From positions 1 through 57,339 of the forward strand of contig JALEJB010000228.1 of NCBI GenBank assembly GCA_022768825.1: a stretch of 57,339 bases of DNA. Direction: 5' to 3'. Below are positions 35,473-45,360 of this stretch, piece by piece. Under the pieces are notes generated by a model. It was not told where the DNA came from. It saw only the letters and a list, made by a program, of their open reading frames with translations, and made no database searches. Source of the DNA: Lachnospiraceae bacterium. GTDB taxonomy: Bacteria; Bacillota; Clostridia; Lachnospirales; Lachnospiraceae. Each line of letters starts with the position of its first letter. Within the stretch, counting starts at the first letter, position 1. A program made the translations under genes and the position numbers.

Positions 35473-37338
35473 ATGAGTCAATTAGCACTGTCTGACGAGA
35501 TCTTACTGACAATCGACCAACCGGCACGTTACATTGGCGGCGAATTAAATATGGTAAAGAAAAATCCTGCGGATGTAGACATCCGGTTTGCCATGTGTTT
35601 TCCGGATGTCTATGAAATCGGTATGTCACATCTCGGCATACAGATTTTATACGATATGTTCAATCAACGTGAGGATGTCTATTGTGAGCGCGTGTATTCT
35701 CCATGGGAGGATCTTCATCAGATCATGAAGGAAAAGCAGATTCCTTTATTTGCGTTGGAGAGTCAGGATCCGATCAAAAGCTTCGATTTTCTCGGTATTA
35801 CGATCCAATATGAGATGTGTTATACCAACATTTTACAGATTTTAGATCTGTCACAGATCCCTCTCCACGCATGTGATCGCGATGAGCATATGCCGATCGT
35901 TATCGGCGGTGGTCCATGCACCTATAATCCGGAACCGATTGCGGATTTCTTTGATCTGTTTTATATCGGAGAGGGTGAGATCAGCTATGATGCGTTATTT
36001 GAGCTGTATAAGGAGTGCAAGCAGAAAGGGTATTCCAGAAAGGAATTTTTGCATAAAGCTGCAGGAATACCGGGCATCTATGTGCCAAGCCTGTATGAAG
36101 TAAGCTATCAAGAGGACGGAACGATTCAGGCATTTACGCCAAAGTATGAAGATGTTCCACAAACTGTAAAAAAACAGATCTGCATGAATATGACAGAGGC
36201 TTCCTATCCGAGAAAACCGCTGGTACCGTTTGTGAAAGCGACACAGGATCGCGTGGTTTTGGAAGTGCAGCGGGGCTGCATCCGGGGATGTCGTTTCTGT
36301 CAGGCTGGAATGATCTATCGTCCGGTTCGTGAAAAAGATGTGAAAGTACTGGAAGAGATTGCACATGACATGCTTCAAAACACCGGGCATGAAGAGATTT
36401 CCCTCAGTTCCCTCAGCACCAGTGATTATTCCGGACTCAAAGAGCTGGTCGAGTATTTAATTGAAAATTTTCACAGCAAGGGAGTCAATATATCTCTGCC
36501 TTCACTTCGTATTGACGCCTTCTCTTTGGACGTCATGAGCAAGGTGCAGGATATCAAAAAGAGCAGTCTGACCTTTGCACCGGAAGCAGGTTCCCAGCGT
36601 ATGAGAAATGTGATCAACAAAGGTCTTACCAAGGAAGTGATCCTAAACGGTGCCGGACAAGCCTTTGAAGGTGGCTGGCAGAAAGTGAAATTATATTTTA
36701 TGCTGGGTCTCCCAACCGAGACGGAAGAAGATATGCGCGCGATCGCAGAGCTGGCAAATGACATTGCCATTCGTTATTATGAAGTGCCAAAGGAACAGCG
36801 CAACGGAAAATGCCAGATCACAATCTCAACATCTTTCTTTGTGCCAAAACCATTTACACCTTTACAGTGGGCACCGATGTGCACCAAAGAAGAATATCTG
36901 GGAAAAGCAAGAGTTGTCAACGAAGCGGTCAAAAATCAGTTGAACCATAAAAGCATCCGATATAACTGGCATGAAGCAGATGTGACGGTTTTGGAGGGAG
37001 TGTTTGCGCGAGGTGATCGAAAAGTTGCGAAGGCAATTGAAACCGCTTACGAAAACGGTGCATTATTCGATGCATGGGGAGAGCATTTTGACTATCAGCT
37101 GTGGCTGGATGCCTTTGAAAAAAACGGTATTGATATCGCTTTCTATAATCTGCGTCAGCGCAATCTCGATGAAGTATTTCCTTGGGATTTCATTGATGAC
37201 GGAGTAAGCAAGGAATTTTTAAAACGTGAGTGGAAGCGGTCGATGGAAGAAACTGTCACACCAAATTGCCGTCAGCAATGTTCGGGTTGCGGCGCAAAAT
37301 CATTCGGAGGAGGTGTCTGCTATGAAAATCAGAATTAA
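35473..37338 (+). CDS. TIGR03960 family B12-binding-domain-like radical SAM protein
   Basis: 621 residues. The N-terminal part has a B12-binding-like fold ('CFPDVYEIGMSHLGIQILYD', 'VIGGGPCTYNPEP') and the radical SAM motif is 'RGCIRGCRFCQAG' around residue 270. The C terminus carries a Cys-rich tail ('CRQQCSGCGAKSFGGG'). The protein belongs with the DUF2344 protein encoded next and nearly always precedes RNase G and rplU in Clostridia. It probably modifies a ribosomal component or RNA, but the reaction is unknown. It overlaps the following gene by 17 bases. Confidence 0.93.
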   Translation: MSQLALSDEILLTIDQPARYIGGELNMVKKNPADVDIRFAMCFPDVYEIGMSHLGIQILYDMFNQREDVYCERVYSPWEDLHQIMKEKQIPLFALESQDPIKSFDFLGITIQYEMCYTNILQILDLSQIPLHACDRDEHMPIVIGGGPCTYNPEPIADFFDLFYIGEGEISYDALFELYKECKQKGYSRKEFLHKAAGIPGIYVPSLYEVSYQEDGTIQAFTPKYEDVPQTVKKQICMNMTEASYPRKPLVPFVKATQDRVVLEVQRGCIRGCRFCQAGMIYRPVREKDVKVLEEIAHDMLQNTGHEEISLSSLSTSDYSGLKELVEYLIENFHSKGVNISLPSLRIDAFSLDVMSKVQDIKKSSLTFAPEAGSQRMRNVINKGLTKEVILNGAGQAFEGGWQKVKLYFMLGLPTETEEDMRAIAELANDIAIRYYEVPKEQRNGKCQITISTSFFVPKPFTPLQWAPMCTKEEYLGKARVVNEAVKNQLNHKSIRYNWHEADVTVLEGVFARGDRKVAKAIETAYENGALFDAWGEHFDYQLWLDAFEKNGIDIAFYNLRQRNLDEVFPWDFIDDGVSKEFLKREWKRSMEETVTPNCRQQCSGCGAKSFGGGVCYENQN

Positions 37339-38044
37339 GTTTTCCAAATTCGGTAATATGCGATTTATCGGACATCTGGATACGATGCGTTATTTTCAGA
37401 AAGTCATGCGGCGCGCAGACATTGATATCGCATATTCTACCGGATTTTCACCTCATCAGATCATGTCTTTTGCGGCTCCCCTCGGTGTCGGCTTGATCTC
37501 CGAGGGCGAATACCTGGATATTGAAGTCAATTCTACGGATTCGACAGAAGAATCCCTTCGCAGATTAAACCTTGCTATGGTGGAAGGCTATCAGGTAAAC
37601 GATTACCGGCGGCTTCCCGATGATGCAAAGACAGCCATGTCCATTGTTTCAGCCGCAAGTTATACATTAACCTATCGCAAAGGTTATGAAGCGAATCTGA
37701 ACTTTGCGAGGTTCCGACAGGCGATAGCCGATTTTTATGAAAATCGTGAGACGATACCGGTCATCAAAAAGACGAAAAAATCAGAAAAAGAAATTGATCT
37801 GAAAAAATTGATCTATGATTTTTCGGTTTCTGAAAATACAGACGGAAAAATTATGTTTTCCATGCTGATCTGTACCGGAAGTACAGACAATATCAAGCCG
37901 GAGCTGGTCATGGAGCATTTTTACAGCTTCCTTGGGCTGGAATTGCAGCAATTCACATTTCAGGTGACCAGACATGAAGTATATACCGGTTCTGTGGAAA
38001 CGGGATTTACTGCTTTGATCGATATGGGAGAAATCATTCCATGA
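37322..38044 (+). CDS. TIGR03936 family radical SAM-associated protein (DUF2344)
   Basis: 240 residues from the ATG at 37322, which sits behind GGAGGAGG within the end of the previous gene; a longer frame from 37226 is rejected. Begins 'MKIRIKFSKFGNMRFIGHLD', the family N terminus, with 'FSPHQIMSFAAPL' following. In some bacteria this domain is fused to the C terminus of the TIGR03960 protein, which supports a physical complex here. Its stop overlaps the rng start. Confidence 0.93.
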   Translation: MKIRIKFSKFGNMRFIGHLDTMRYFQKVMRRADIDIAYSTGFSPHQIMSFAAPLGVGLISEGEYLDIEVNSTDSTEESLRRLNLAMVEGYQVNDYRRLPDDAKTAMSIVSAASYTLTYRKGYEANLNFARFRQAIADFYENRETIPVIKKTKKSEKEIDLKKLIYDFSVSENTDGKIMFSMLICTGSTDNIKPELVMEHFYSFLGLELQQFTFQVTRHEVYTGSVETGFTALIDMGEIIP

Positions 38045-39252
38045 GTCAGAAATATGTGATCACAGATATGAATATCCAAAATAAGGATGTGCTGTTTTGC
38101 GGGCTGTATGAGGAACAGAAGCTGATTGAAGTAAATCTTTTTTCAAAACAAACAGACAGAGTACAATTAAATGCCATTTATATCGCAAGAGTTTCTCAGG
38201 TGGTGAGCAGTCTGCAGGCTGCATTTGTGGATATCGGAGACGGACAGATCTGTTATCTGCCGCTTTCCGATACCTTGCATGATCATGTCATCTATGTCAA
38301 GCGGATCAGTAAAAACAAACCGCTTGTACAAGGAGATGAGATTGTCGTGCAGGTTGTAAAAGAAGCTATCAAAACCAAAAATCCACAGGTGACGACCAAG
38401 CTGTCTCTGGCGGGTCTGGCCTCTGTGGTCTGTTACGGTGATCAGCGCCTGGGCATATCCAACAAGCTGGCTCAGGAAGAACGTCAAAAACTGCGTGAAT
38501 TACTGAAGCCTTATTATGATGGCTCGGTTGGGATCATTGTCCGGACCAATGCCATTCATGTCGATGAACAATTACTTCTACAGGAAGTTGATTCGTTATC
38601 GGGGCAGTTAAAGGAAATCATCCGGGTTGCTCCCGGCAGGACTGCGTTTTCCTGTCTCTACCGACCGTCAGAGGAATATATCCGCATCCTGATGGATCAA
38701 AACCTTGAGGTTTTGGATGAAGTGATTACAGATCAACCGGAGATCTATCAGAAACTCTTAGATTTTGCCAAAAAAAATCCTTCCGCCGGGTTAGACGATA
38801 AGCTCACCTGTTATGCTGACCCTTTACTGGAACTTAAGAATCTGTATGGCATTGACCGGGATCTGGAAAGGGCATTGAACACGAAGGTCTGGTTAAAGTC
38901 CGGTGCCAATCTATTGATCGAACCGACGGAAGCATTGACCGTCATCGATATCAACAGCAGCAAGAACAGCTCCAAAAAGAAAGATCCTGCCGTTCATTTC
39001 AAAATTAACTGTGAAGCAGCCGAAATGATCGCAAAGCAGCTTCGTCTGAGAAATATATCCGGAATCATCATCATTGATTTTATTGATATGCAATCCGAAG
39101 AGGAAAAAGAGCAGCTGATCCTTCTGATGAAACGCTTGCTGAAAAGCGATAAGGTTCCTTGCAATGTCGTCGATTTTACGGCACTTGGTCTGATGGAGCT
39201 GACAAGAAAAAAAGTGCGTCCATCTCTGAGACAGCAATTTTTAGAAATCTAA
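38041..39252 (+). CDS. rng: Ribonuclease G/E family endoribonuclease
   Basis: 403 residues. N-terminal S1-like domain ('YIARVSQVVSSLQAAFVDIG'), RNase H-like and DNase I-like parts, with the metal-binding aspartates in 'ALTVIDINSSKN' and 'IIIDFIDM'. The C-terminal 'ALGLMELTRKKVRPSL' is family-typical. There is no RNase E scaffold tail. The product processes rRNA precursors and decays mRNA. The start overlaps the previous stop (ATGA). No terminator is visible; the L21 promoter follows 39 bases later. Confidence 0.94.
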   Translation: MSQKYVITDMNIQNKDVLFCGLYEEQKLIEVNLFSKQTDRVQLNAIYIARVSQVVSSLQAAFVDIGDGQICYLPLSDTLHDHVIYVKRISKNKPLVQGDEIVVQVVKEAIKTKNPQVTTKLSLAGLASVVCYGDQRLGISNKLAQEERQKLRELLKPYYDGSVGIIVRTNAIHVDEQLLLQEVDSLSGQLKEIIRVAPGRTAFSCLYRPSEEYIRILMDQNLEVLDEVITDQPEIYQKLLDFAKKNPSAGLDDKLTCYADPLLELKNLYGIDRDLERALNTKVWLKSGANLLIEPTEALTVIDINSSKNSSKKKDPAVHFKINCEAAEMIAKQLRLRNISGIIIIDFIDMQSEEEKEQLILLMKRLLKSDKVPCNVVDFTALGLMELTRKKVRPSLRQQFLEI

Positions 39253-39290
39253 AAAATCAAAAAAAATATTGAAAATATTGAATTTATCGG

Positions 39291-39319
39291 TTGACGGGCA
39301 AATCTTGTTGTGTTATTAT
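39291..39319 (+). promoter_or_regulatory. Promoter of rplU-prp-rpmA
   Basis: TTGACG (39291-39296), 17-bp spacer, TATTAT (39314-39319). The leader is about 80 bases. Confidence 0.7.
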
Positions 39320-39324
39320 ACTTG

Positions 39325-39405
39325 AGTATGCCGCACAGTGAGGTTCTAAAAGTCTGCTTAAAACGAAGCAGCACCATAACTGGCGAGTAATGATAATAGG
39401 AGGTG
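39325..39405 (+). promoter_or_regulatory. Candidate L21 leader RNA
   Basis: Between the promoter and rplU is a structured leader with hairpin CTGCTT (39354-39359) / AAGCAG (39366-39371), flanked by complementary TGGC/GCCA near the AGGAGG site. Firmicutes carry an autoregulatory L21 leader in this place; assignment here rests on position and hairpin only. Confidence 0.5.
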
Positions 39406-39409
39406 CCAT

Positions 39410-39715
39410 ATGTACGCAATTATAGCAACAGGTGGTAAACAGTACAAAGTATCTGAAGGCGATATCATTACCATTGAGAAGCTTGGTGCAGAAGCTGGAG
39501 AGACAGTTACTTTTGATCAGGTGATTGCTGTAAATGATGGTTCTTTAAAGGTTGCAGATGACGTGAAGAACGCGACTGTAACTGCAAGCGTTGTAAAAGA
39601 AGGACGCGGAAAGAAAGTTGTCGTTTACAAGTATAAGAGAAAAACCGGTTATCACAAGAAAAACGGTCACAGACAGGCTTTCACTCAGGTGAAGATTGAA
39701 AAGATTAATGCTTAA
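39410..39715 (+). CDS. rplU: 50S ribosomal protein L21
   Basis: 101 residues. Starts '[18 protein letters not shown]' and contains '[17 protein letters not shown]', the L21 signature near the C terminus. It binds 23S rRNA and L20. First gene of rplU-prp-rpmA. AGGAGG is at 39399-39404. Confidence 0.98.
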   Translation: MYAIIATGGKQYKVSEGDIITIEKLGAEAGETVTFDQVIAVNDGSLKVADDVKNATVTASVVKEGRGKKVVVYKYKRKTGYHKKNGHRQAFTQVKIEKINA

Positions 39716-39734
39716 TTGATACTGGTAAATTGTT

Positions 39735-40064
39735 ATGACAAAGATAACGATTTGCAAAAATCAGTTTGAAACATTTACAGGTTTTACATGTTTTGGACAT
39801 GCAGGATATGACGATAAAGGTTATGATATCGTCTGTGCTTCGATTTCCGTATTAGTGATCAACACGATCAATTCGATTGAGAAGTTTACACAGACGAAGA
39901 TCATAGCAGCAGCTGATGAAAAATCGGGTGAGATTGTTGTCAGTTTTCCGAACGGATGTGATTCCGATGCAAGCCTGCTTGTAAATGCGATGATTTTAGG
40001 CTTGCAGGATATTCAAAAAGATTACGGGAAGAAATTCCTGACACTAGACTTTAAGGAGGTGTAA
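39735..40064 (+). CDS. prp: Ribosomal-processing cysteine protease Prp
   Basis: 109 residues. Catalytic His22 in 'CFGHAGYDDKGYD' and Cys34 in 'IVCASIS' occupy the same positions as in the Staphylococcus enzyme. Prp removes the N-terminal extension of L27, whose gene follows after three bases and carries the cleavage motif. Needed for ribosome assembly in Firmicutes that have the extended L27. Confidence 0.95.
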   Translation: MTKITICKNQFETFTGFTCFGHAGYDDKGYDIVCASISVLVINTINSIEKFTQTKIIAAADEKSGEIVVSFPNGCDSDASLLVNAMILGLQDIQKDYGKKFLTLDFKEV

Positions 40065-40067
40065 CCT

Positions 40068-40358
40068 ATGTTAGCAATGAACCTTCAATTTTTTGCACAT
40101 AAAAAAGGAGTTGGATCTACCAAGAACGGTCGTGATTCAGAGTCAAAGAGATTAGGTGCAAAGAGAGCAGACGGACAGTTCGTAAAAGCTGGAAATATCA
40201 TTTACAGACAGCGTGGAACTAAGATTCATCCAGGTCTTAATGTTGGTATCGGTGGAGATGACACATTATTTGCATTGACAAGCGGTATTTTAAGATTTGA
40301 GAGAAAAGGTAGAGACAAGAAACAGGCTTGTGTTTATCCGGTATCTGAAAATGAATAA
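40068..40358 (+). CDS. rpmA: 50S ribosomal protein L27 with Prp-cleaved N-terminal extension
   Basis: 96 residues. The N terminus '[18 protein letters not shown]' has the extension LNLQFF-like motif; cleavage by Prp is expected between Phe9 and Ala10, exposing the L27 arm that reaches the peptidyl transferase centre. '[10 protein letters not shown]'-type and '[15 protein letters not shown]' motifs are standard. AAGGAGGTGTAACCT precedes the start. Confidence 0.97.
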   Translation: MLAMNLQFFAHKKGVGSTKNGRDSESKRLGAKRADGQFVKAGNIIYRQRGTKIHPGLNVGIGGDDTLFALTSGILRFERKGRDKKQACVYPVSENE

Positions 40359-40365
40359 TAAAAAT

Positions 40366-40396
40366 GGCTGTTGCACGTGTTGTAGCAGCCTTTTTT
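40366..40396 (+). terminator. Terminator after rpmA
   Basis: GGCTGTT (40366-40372) pairs with AGCAGCC (40384-40390) with one G-T pair, then TTTTTT. Confidence 0.75.
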
Positions 40397-40426
40397 CGTT
40401 TTTTATCATTCAAGTATGTCAAATAG

Positions 40427-41722
<1,296 letters not shown>

Positions 41723-41756
41723 AACTATACTTTTGTTTTATAAAAAGGAGAATAGA

Positions 41757-42053
41757 ATGGAATTTACAAGTAAACAAAGATCTTATTTAAAAGGCCTTGC
41801 AAGTGCAGAAGATGCCATTTTTCAGATCGGAAAATCGTCCATTACCCCGGCAATGGTACAAGCTGTGGATGATGCCATTGAAAAAAGGGAACTGATCAAG
41901 CTTTCTGTTTTAAAAAATTGTATGGATGATCCAAGAGAACTGGCTGAGATCATGGCAGAGCGTACCCATTCCAATGTGGTAATCGTGATTGGAAAGAAGA
42001 TCGTACTGTATCGTCCGAACAAAAAAAATCCGAAAATTGTATTGCCAAAATAA
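41757..42053 (+). CDS. yhbY: YhbY family RNA-binding protein (CRM domain)
   Basis: 98 residues from the ATG at 41757 ('MEFTSKQRSYLKGLA'), with AAGGAG upstream; the frame reaches back eight codons to 41733. The CRM domain is complete, including 'GKSSITPAMVQ' and 'IGKKIVLYRPN' with the GxxG-like loop. These small proteins associate with pre-50S particles. Located between obgE and nadD as in many Firmicutes (obg-yhbY-nadD-yqeK-rsfS). Confidence 0.93.
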   Translation: MEFTSKQRSYLKGLASAEDAIFQIGKSSITPAMVQAVDDAIEKRELIKLSVLKNCMDDPRELAEIMAERTHSNVVIVIGKKIVLYRPNKKNPKIVLPK

Positions 42054-42065
42054 AAGGAACATGCT

Positions 42066-42665
42066 ATGCGAATTGGTCTGATGGGCGGAACCTTTCGCCC
42101 GATTCATTATGGACATCTGATCATTGCTGAAAATGCAAGAGAACAATTACATCTGGATGAGGTATGGTTTATTCCAAATCACAGCTCGCCCTTTAAAGTC
42201 AGTGAGCATACCGATGATGCGGATGATCGTATCAAAATGGTGGAACTGGCTATACAGAATCATCCGTATTTTAAGATCAATACATTGGAAATCGAACGTT
42301 CAGGAATCAGTTATTCCTATCAGACACTGGAATGGTTGCATGAACATTACCCGGAACATGAGTTTTTCTTTATTATGGGCGGTGATTCTCTGGAAAAATT
42401 TGAGACCTGGTATTATCCTGAGATCATCTGTCAGTATGCAACACTGGCTGTTGCGATTCGAAACGATAATGATATGGATCAGTTAAAGAAATACGCCAAA
42501 AACTATCAATCCTTTGGCGCAAAGATCGTATTTTTAGAGACACCGAATTTCTCAGTGTCATCCAGTGAATTACGTGATCGAATTGCTCAGGGAAAAACGG
42601 TTCGATATCAGCTTCCGGATGCCGTGATCGAATATATCCGGTCACACCATTTGTATCAAACATAA
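42066..42665 (+). CDS. nadD: Nicotinate-nucleotide adenylyltransferase
   Basis: 199 residues. N-terminal 'GLMGGTFRPIHYGHLI' contains the GxHxGH-type nucleotidyltransferase motif; the position usually held by Asp or Asn in GGTFxPIH is Arg here. 'FIMGGDSLEKFETW' and 'VSSSELRDRI' complete the fold. It makes deamido-NAD+ from nicotinate mononucleotide. The order nadD-yqeK-rsfS is preserved. Confidence 0.96.
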   Translation: MRIGLMGGTFRPIHYGHLIIAENAREQLHLDEVWFIPNHSSPFKVSEHTDDADDRIKMVELAIQNHPYFKINTLEIERSGISYSYQTLEWLHEHYPEHEFFFIMGGDSLEKFETWYYPEIICQYATLAVAIRNDNDMDQLKKYAKNYQSFGAKIVFLETPNFSVSSSELRDRIAQGKTVRYQLPDAVIEYIRSHHLYQT

Positions 42666-42756
42666 TTTGCATCAAGCATAATAGAAATCATTTTGTTTTT
42701 CACTCACCATGATGGAAGCGGGTGTCTTCTCGTATGAGAGGAAAGAAGGAAAAAAT

Positions 42757-43329
42757 ATGGATGCATATATCATTAAATTACAGGAAAAGATGCAAAAAAA
42801 ATTGGATCATTATCGCTACGAGCATACGCTGGGTGTGATGTATACCGCAGGTGCTCTTGCGATGAACTATGGTCTTGATCTGAACATGGCTTTGACAGCC
42901 GGGCTGTTACATGACTGTGCAAAATGTTATTCAGACGAAAAAAAATTTGAGCTTTGTGAAAAATACGGAGTTGAACTGACTGATTTTGAAAAGAAAAATA
43001 CAGCCTTGATCCATGCAAAGCTTGGCGCTGTTCTCGCAAAAGAAAAATATCATGTGGAAAATCCGGAAATATGTCACGCGATCAGCTGTCATACAACAGG
43101 AGAACCGGCTATGAACTTACTAGACCGGATCGTCTTTATATCGGATTACATCGAACCTCACAGAGACAAAGCAAGGCGTTTAGGCGAGATCCGACAGATG
43201 GCCTTTCAGGACACCGAGAAGGCAGTTTCTATGATATTGGAAGATACATTAAACTACTTAAATGGATCACCGAAAGCCATTGATCCAATGACAAAGAAAA
43301 CCTATGATTATTACATGAATCAAAAATAA
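42757..43329 (+). CDS. yqeK: HD domain protein YqeK, bis(5'-nucleosyl)-tetraphosphatase (symmetrical)
   Basis: 190 residues from the ATG at 42757; an upstream frame to 42709 has no clear site. HD-domain metal ligands appear as 'YRYEHTLGV', 'GLLHDCAKC' and 'CHAISCHTTG', with 'IVFISDYIEPHRD' later. YqeK proteins of Firmicutes hydrolyse Ap4A to two ADP. It follows nadD after a 91-base gap with no notable feature and is separated from rsfS by a hairpin. Confidence 0.92.
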   Translation: MDAYIIKLQEKMQKKLDHYRYEHTLGVMYTAGALAMNYGLDLNMALTAGLLHDCAKCYSDEKKFELCEKYGVELTDFEKKNTALIHAKLGAVLAKEKYHVENPEICHAISCHTTGEPAMNLLDRIVFISDYIEPHRDKARRLGEIRQMAFQDTEKAVSMILEDTLNYLNGSPKAIDPMTKKTYDYYMNQK

Positions 43330-43334
43330 GTGTT

Positions 43335-43358
43335 GTTATCGGGCTTTGACCTGATAAC
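43335..43358 (+). promoter_or_regulatory. Intercistronic hairpin between yqeK and rsfS
   Basis: GTTATCGGG (43335-43343) pairs with CCTGATAAC (43350-43358), one G-T pair, six-base loop, no T-run. It may set mRNA stability rather than end transcription. Confidence 0.45.
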
Positions 43359-43384
43359 CTGTTCAAAATAAGGAGGAATCAAAT

Positions 43385-43735
43385 ATGTCAGACAGTAAAA
43401 AATATGCAAAGATTGCATACGATGCATTGGCGGATAAAAAAGGAGAAAATATCAAGATCATTGATATCAGTGAAGTGTCACCAATTGCAGATTATTTCAT
43501 TATTGCAGATGGAGCCAACCAGAATCAGCTTCAGGCGATGTGTGACGCAGTTGATGAGGAATTATATAAGGCAGGGTGTGAGTTAAAGCAGACAGAGGGC
43601 AACCGCAATTCGACCTGGATTTTGATGGATTACGGCGATATCATCGTGCATGTATTCTCTAAGGAAGATCGTCTCTTCTATGACTTAGAGCGTATCTGGA
43701 AGGATGGAGTAGAGGTCGATCCGGAAACAATATAA
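43385..43735 (+). CDS. rsfS: Ribosome silencing factor RsfS
   Basis: 116 residues, with 'DISEVSPIADYFIIADGANQNQ' features, 'EGNRNSTWILMDYGDIIVHVF' and 'YDLERIW' of the RsfS/YbeB/DUF143 family. It binds L14 on the 50S subunit and blocks joining with 30S when nutrients are short. AAGGAGG is eight bases before the ATG. End of the obgE-to-rsfS group; a terminator-like structure follows. Confidence 0.96.
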   Translation: MSDSKKYAKIAYDALADKKGENIKIIDISEVSPIADYFIIADGANQNQLQAMCDAVDEELYKAGCELKQTEGNRNSTWILMDYGDIIVHVFSKEDRLFYDLERIWKDGVEVDPETI

Positions 43736-43768
43736 GAAAGCGTTTCTATAAAATTAAATATGAAATAG

Positions 43769-43818
43769 AAAAGGTAGCGATAAAAGCTCATGAACAGAGC
43801 GGCATCACTACCTTTTTT
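43769..43818 (+). terminator. Terminator-like structure after rsfS
   Basis: AAAAGGTAG (43769-43777) pairs with CTACCTTTT (43808-43816) across a 30-base loop that itself holds GCTC/GAGC, ending in a T-run. The next 98 bases up to lexA hold no other feature. Confidence 0.6.
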
Positions 43819-43915
43819 ATTACCATATCATCAATCAGTGGACGGATCACTTTAATGTCATCATCGATTCAAGTGTATCTCATATGTATCTTATTTTTCT
43901 TGTTTACACAAATGA

Positions 43916-44530
43916 TTAAAAGAAACGAAACACACCGAATACCTTTCCAAGGATTTCGCAGTTTTCAACAATAATCGGATCCATGGTATCATTTTCCGGC
44001 TGAAGACGAAAATGCCCGTCCTCCTTGTAGAACGTCTTCACCGTTGCAGAATCGTCAACCAACGCAACAACCATATCACCGTTTCTGGCAGTGTTCTGTT
44101 TTTGAACCAAAACGGTATCTCCGCTTAAAATTCCCGCATTGATCATACTTTCCCCTTTTACCTTAAGCATAAAGCTCTCAGCATTCGGCATCATCTCAGC
44201 AGGAATCGGAAAGTAATCCTGAATGTTCTGCTCAGCCAGGATCGGTTCTCCGGCAGCAACCTGTCCGATGATGGGAACATTTACCACTTCGCGTCTGGTA
44301 AGATTAAAATCATCATCCAAAATCTCTATTGCGCGAGGCTTGGTCGGGTCTCGACGGATATATCCGTTTTTCTCCAGTGTCTCCAGGTGAGAGTGAACGG
44401 AAGAAGTAGACTTTAAGTTCACTGCCTGACAGATTTCGCGTACAGCAGGCGGATAACCCTTCTGAAGAATCTGTTCTTTCATATATTCTAAAATTTCGCG
44501 CTGTTTATCACTGATTTTGCCCTTTGCCAT
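43916..44530 (-). CDS. lexA: SOS repressor LexA
   Basis: 204 residues from the ATG at 44530 ('[17 protein letters not shown]') behind GGAGG; an upstream start at 44566 is rejected. N-terminal winged helix ('[25 protein letters not shown]') and C-terminal S24 peptidase: cleavage site Ala-Gly in 'GQVAAGEP', catalytic Ser in '[10 protein letters not shown]' and Lys in 'SATVKTF'. RecA-triggered self-cleavage derepresses SOS genes. It diverges from the YneA-like gene as in Bacillus, with LexA-like operators in the shared region. Confidence 0.97.
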   Translation of the reverse strand: MAKGKISDKQREILEYMKEQILQKGYPPAVREICQAVNLKSTSSVHSHLETLEKNGYIRRDPTKPRAIEILDDDFNLTRREVVNVPIIGQVAAGEPILAEQNIQDYFPIPAEMMPNAESFMLKVKGESMINAGILSGDTVLVQKQNTARNGDMVVALVDDSATVKTFYKEDGHFRLQPENDTMDPIIVENCEILGKVFGVFRFF

Positions 44531-44614
44531 GATCAAGTTCCTCCATTCATCATAATCATCAATCATAATTATCTATCGATCAAAGATAGAACCGTTAATC
44601 GTTTGATCAACCAT

Positions 44615-44651
44615 ACGTTCTGTTTAAAATAATTCTATCATATCAGAACGT
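44615..44651 (-). promoter_or_regulatory. lexA upstream region: inverted repeat and likely promoter
   Basis: ACGTTCTG (44615-44622) and CAGAACGT (44644-44651) form an inverted repeat with 21 bases between. On the minus strand a TTGCTT-17-TAGAAT promoter fits inside this region. The half sites contain GAAC/GTTC as LexA operators do. Confidence 0.45.
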
Positions 44652-44693
44652 AAAAAGCAAACATATATTCCGAAAATTTGTTCGACTTTTCTG

Positions 44694-44722
44694 TTGACAA
44701 ACAAATGTTTGGATGTTATATT
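44694..44722 (+). promoter_or_regulatory. Promoter of the YneA-like gene
   Basis: TTGACA (44694-44699), 17-bp spacer, TATATT (44717-44722). A LexA-like operator fills the spacer. Confidence 0.75.
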
Positions 44723-44755
44723 GAATTCAGAACAAATGTTTGCGAACATATATTT
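44699..44755. promoter_or_regulatory. Tandem LexA-like operators
   Basis: AAACAAATGTTT (44699-44710) lies between the -35 and -10 boxes, GAACAAATGTTT (44730-44741) just after the start site and GAACATATATTT (44744-44755) directly next to it. They fit GAAC-N4-GTTC-like Gram-positive LexA boxes with one to three differences; further partial matches lie at about 44658-44685. The spacing predicts strong repression of the division inhibitor. Confidence 0.65.
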
Positions 44756-44783
44756 GGCATGATATGATACAGGGAGGCAGCTT

Positions 44784-45143
44784 ATGAACACACAGATGAA
44801 TACAAGAGTACATACACAGAAAAACAGAACCGTCAGCCACGAAACAGAACTCAGAAGATATATTTATATTATTGGAATTGTCATTGCAATCCTGTTAATT
44901 TCCTTTACTGTCAGCTTGTTTTTTTCAACCAAGAATGCCCAGGCTGCAGCTAATAAACAATCTATTACCTATACCAGTGTGCGAATTGCAGAGGGCGAGA
45001 GTTTATGGAGTATTGCGGAGACAAATTGTTCCGATGGTGATGTTATTTCGTATATAGATGAGATCAAAGCTTTAAATGATCTTCATACGGATGATCTGAA
45101 AGCCGGTTCCTATCTGATTGTTCCGGTACAGACATATTTGTAA
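44784..45143 (+). CDS. yneA: YneA-like SOS cell division inhibitor (LysM protein)
   Basis: 119 residues. A short basic cytoplasmic N terminus, one membrane segment (about 29-50) and an extracellular LysM domain ('RIAEGESLWSIAE' to 'KAGSYLIVPVQ'). Bacillus YneA has the same layout, is encoded divergently from lexA and stops septum formation during DNA damage. Sequence similarity of such short proteins is low, so the call rests on topology, LysM domain and operators. AGGGAGG precedes the start. Confidence 0.85.
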   Translation: MNTQMNTRVHTQKNRTVSHETELRRYIYIIGIVIAILLISFTVSLFFSTKNAQAAANKQSITYTSVRIAEGESLWSIAETNCSDGDVISYIDEIKALNDLHTDDLKAGSYLIVPVQTYL

Positions 45144-45188
45144 TTTTTGTAATTCGGATACTTATACGATATACAACTTCCCTCGAAG

Positions 45189-45213
45189 AACTGCTATTTA
45201 TTAGCAGTTTTTT
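45189..45213 (+). terminator. Terminator after the YneA-like gene
   Basis: AACTGCTA (45189-45196) / TAGCAGTT (45202-45209) with T-run to 45213. The remaining bases to 45360 contain a palindrome GAAGCTTC (about 45306-45313) but no convincing promoter or gene. Confidence 0.8.
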
Positions 45214-45360
45214 CTTTACAAAAGTTGCATATAAGACCAATTTATTGTAAGCTGTTTATAGTTTGTGGACGACGAGGACCATGGACGTCTGACTTTTTGA
45301 AAGGGGAAGCTTCTTCTCAAACTCAGATATTAATTTGTATATAAACAGGAGAAACATCAT

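Noticed and set aside
35473-38044. Novel radical SAM modification system
   Set aside because: The TIGR03960/TIGR03936 pair is unexplained in function but is a standard neighbour of rng and rplU in Clostridia, so it is not new.
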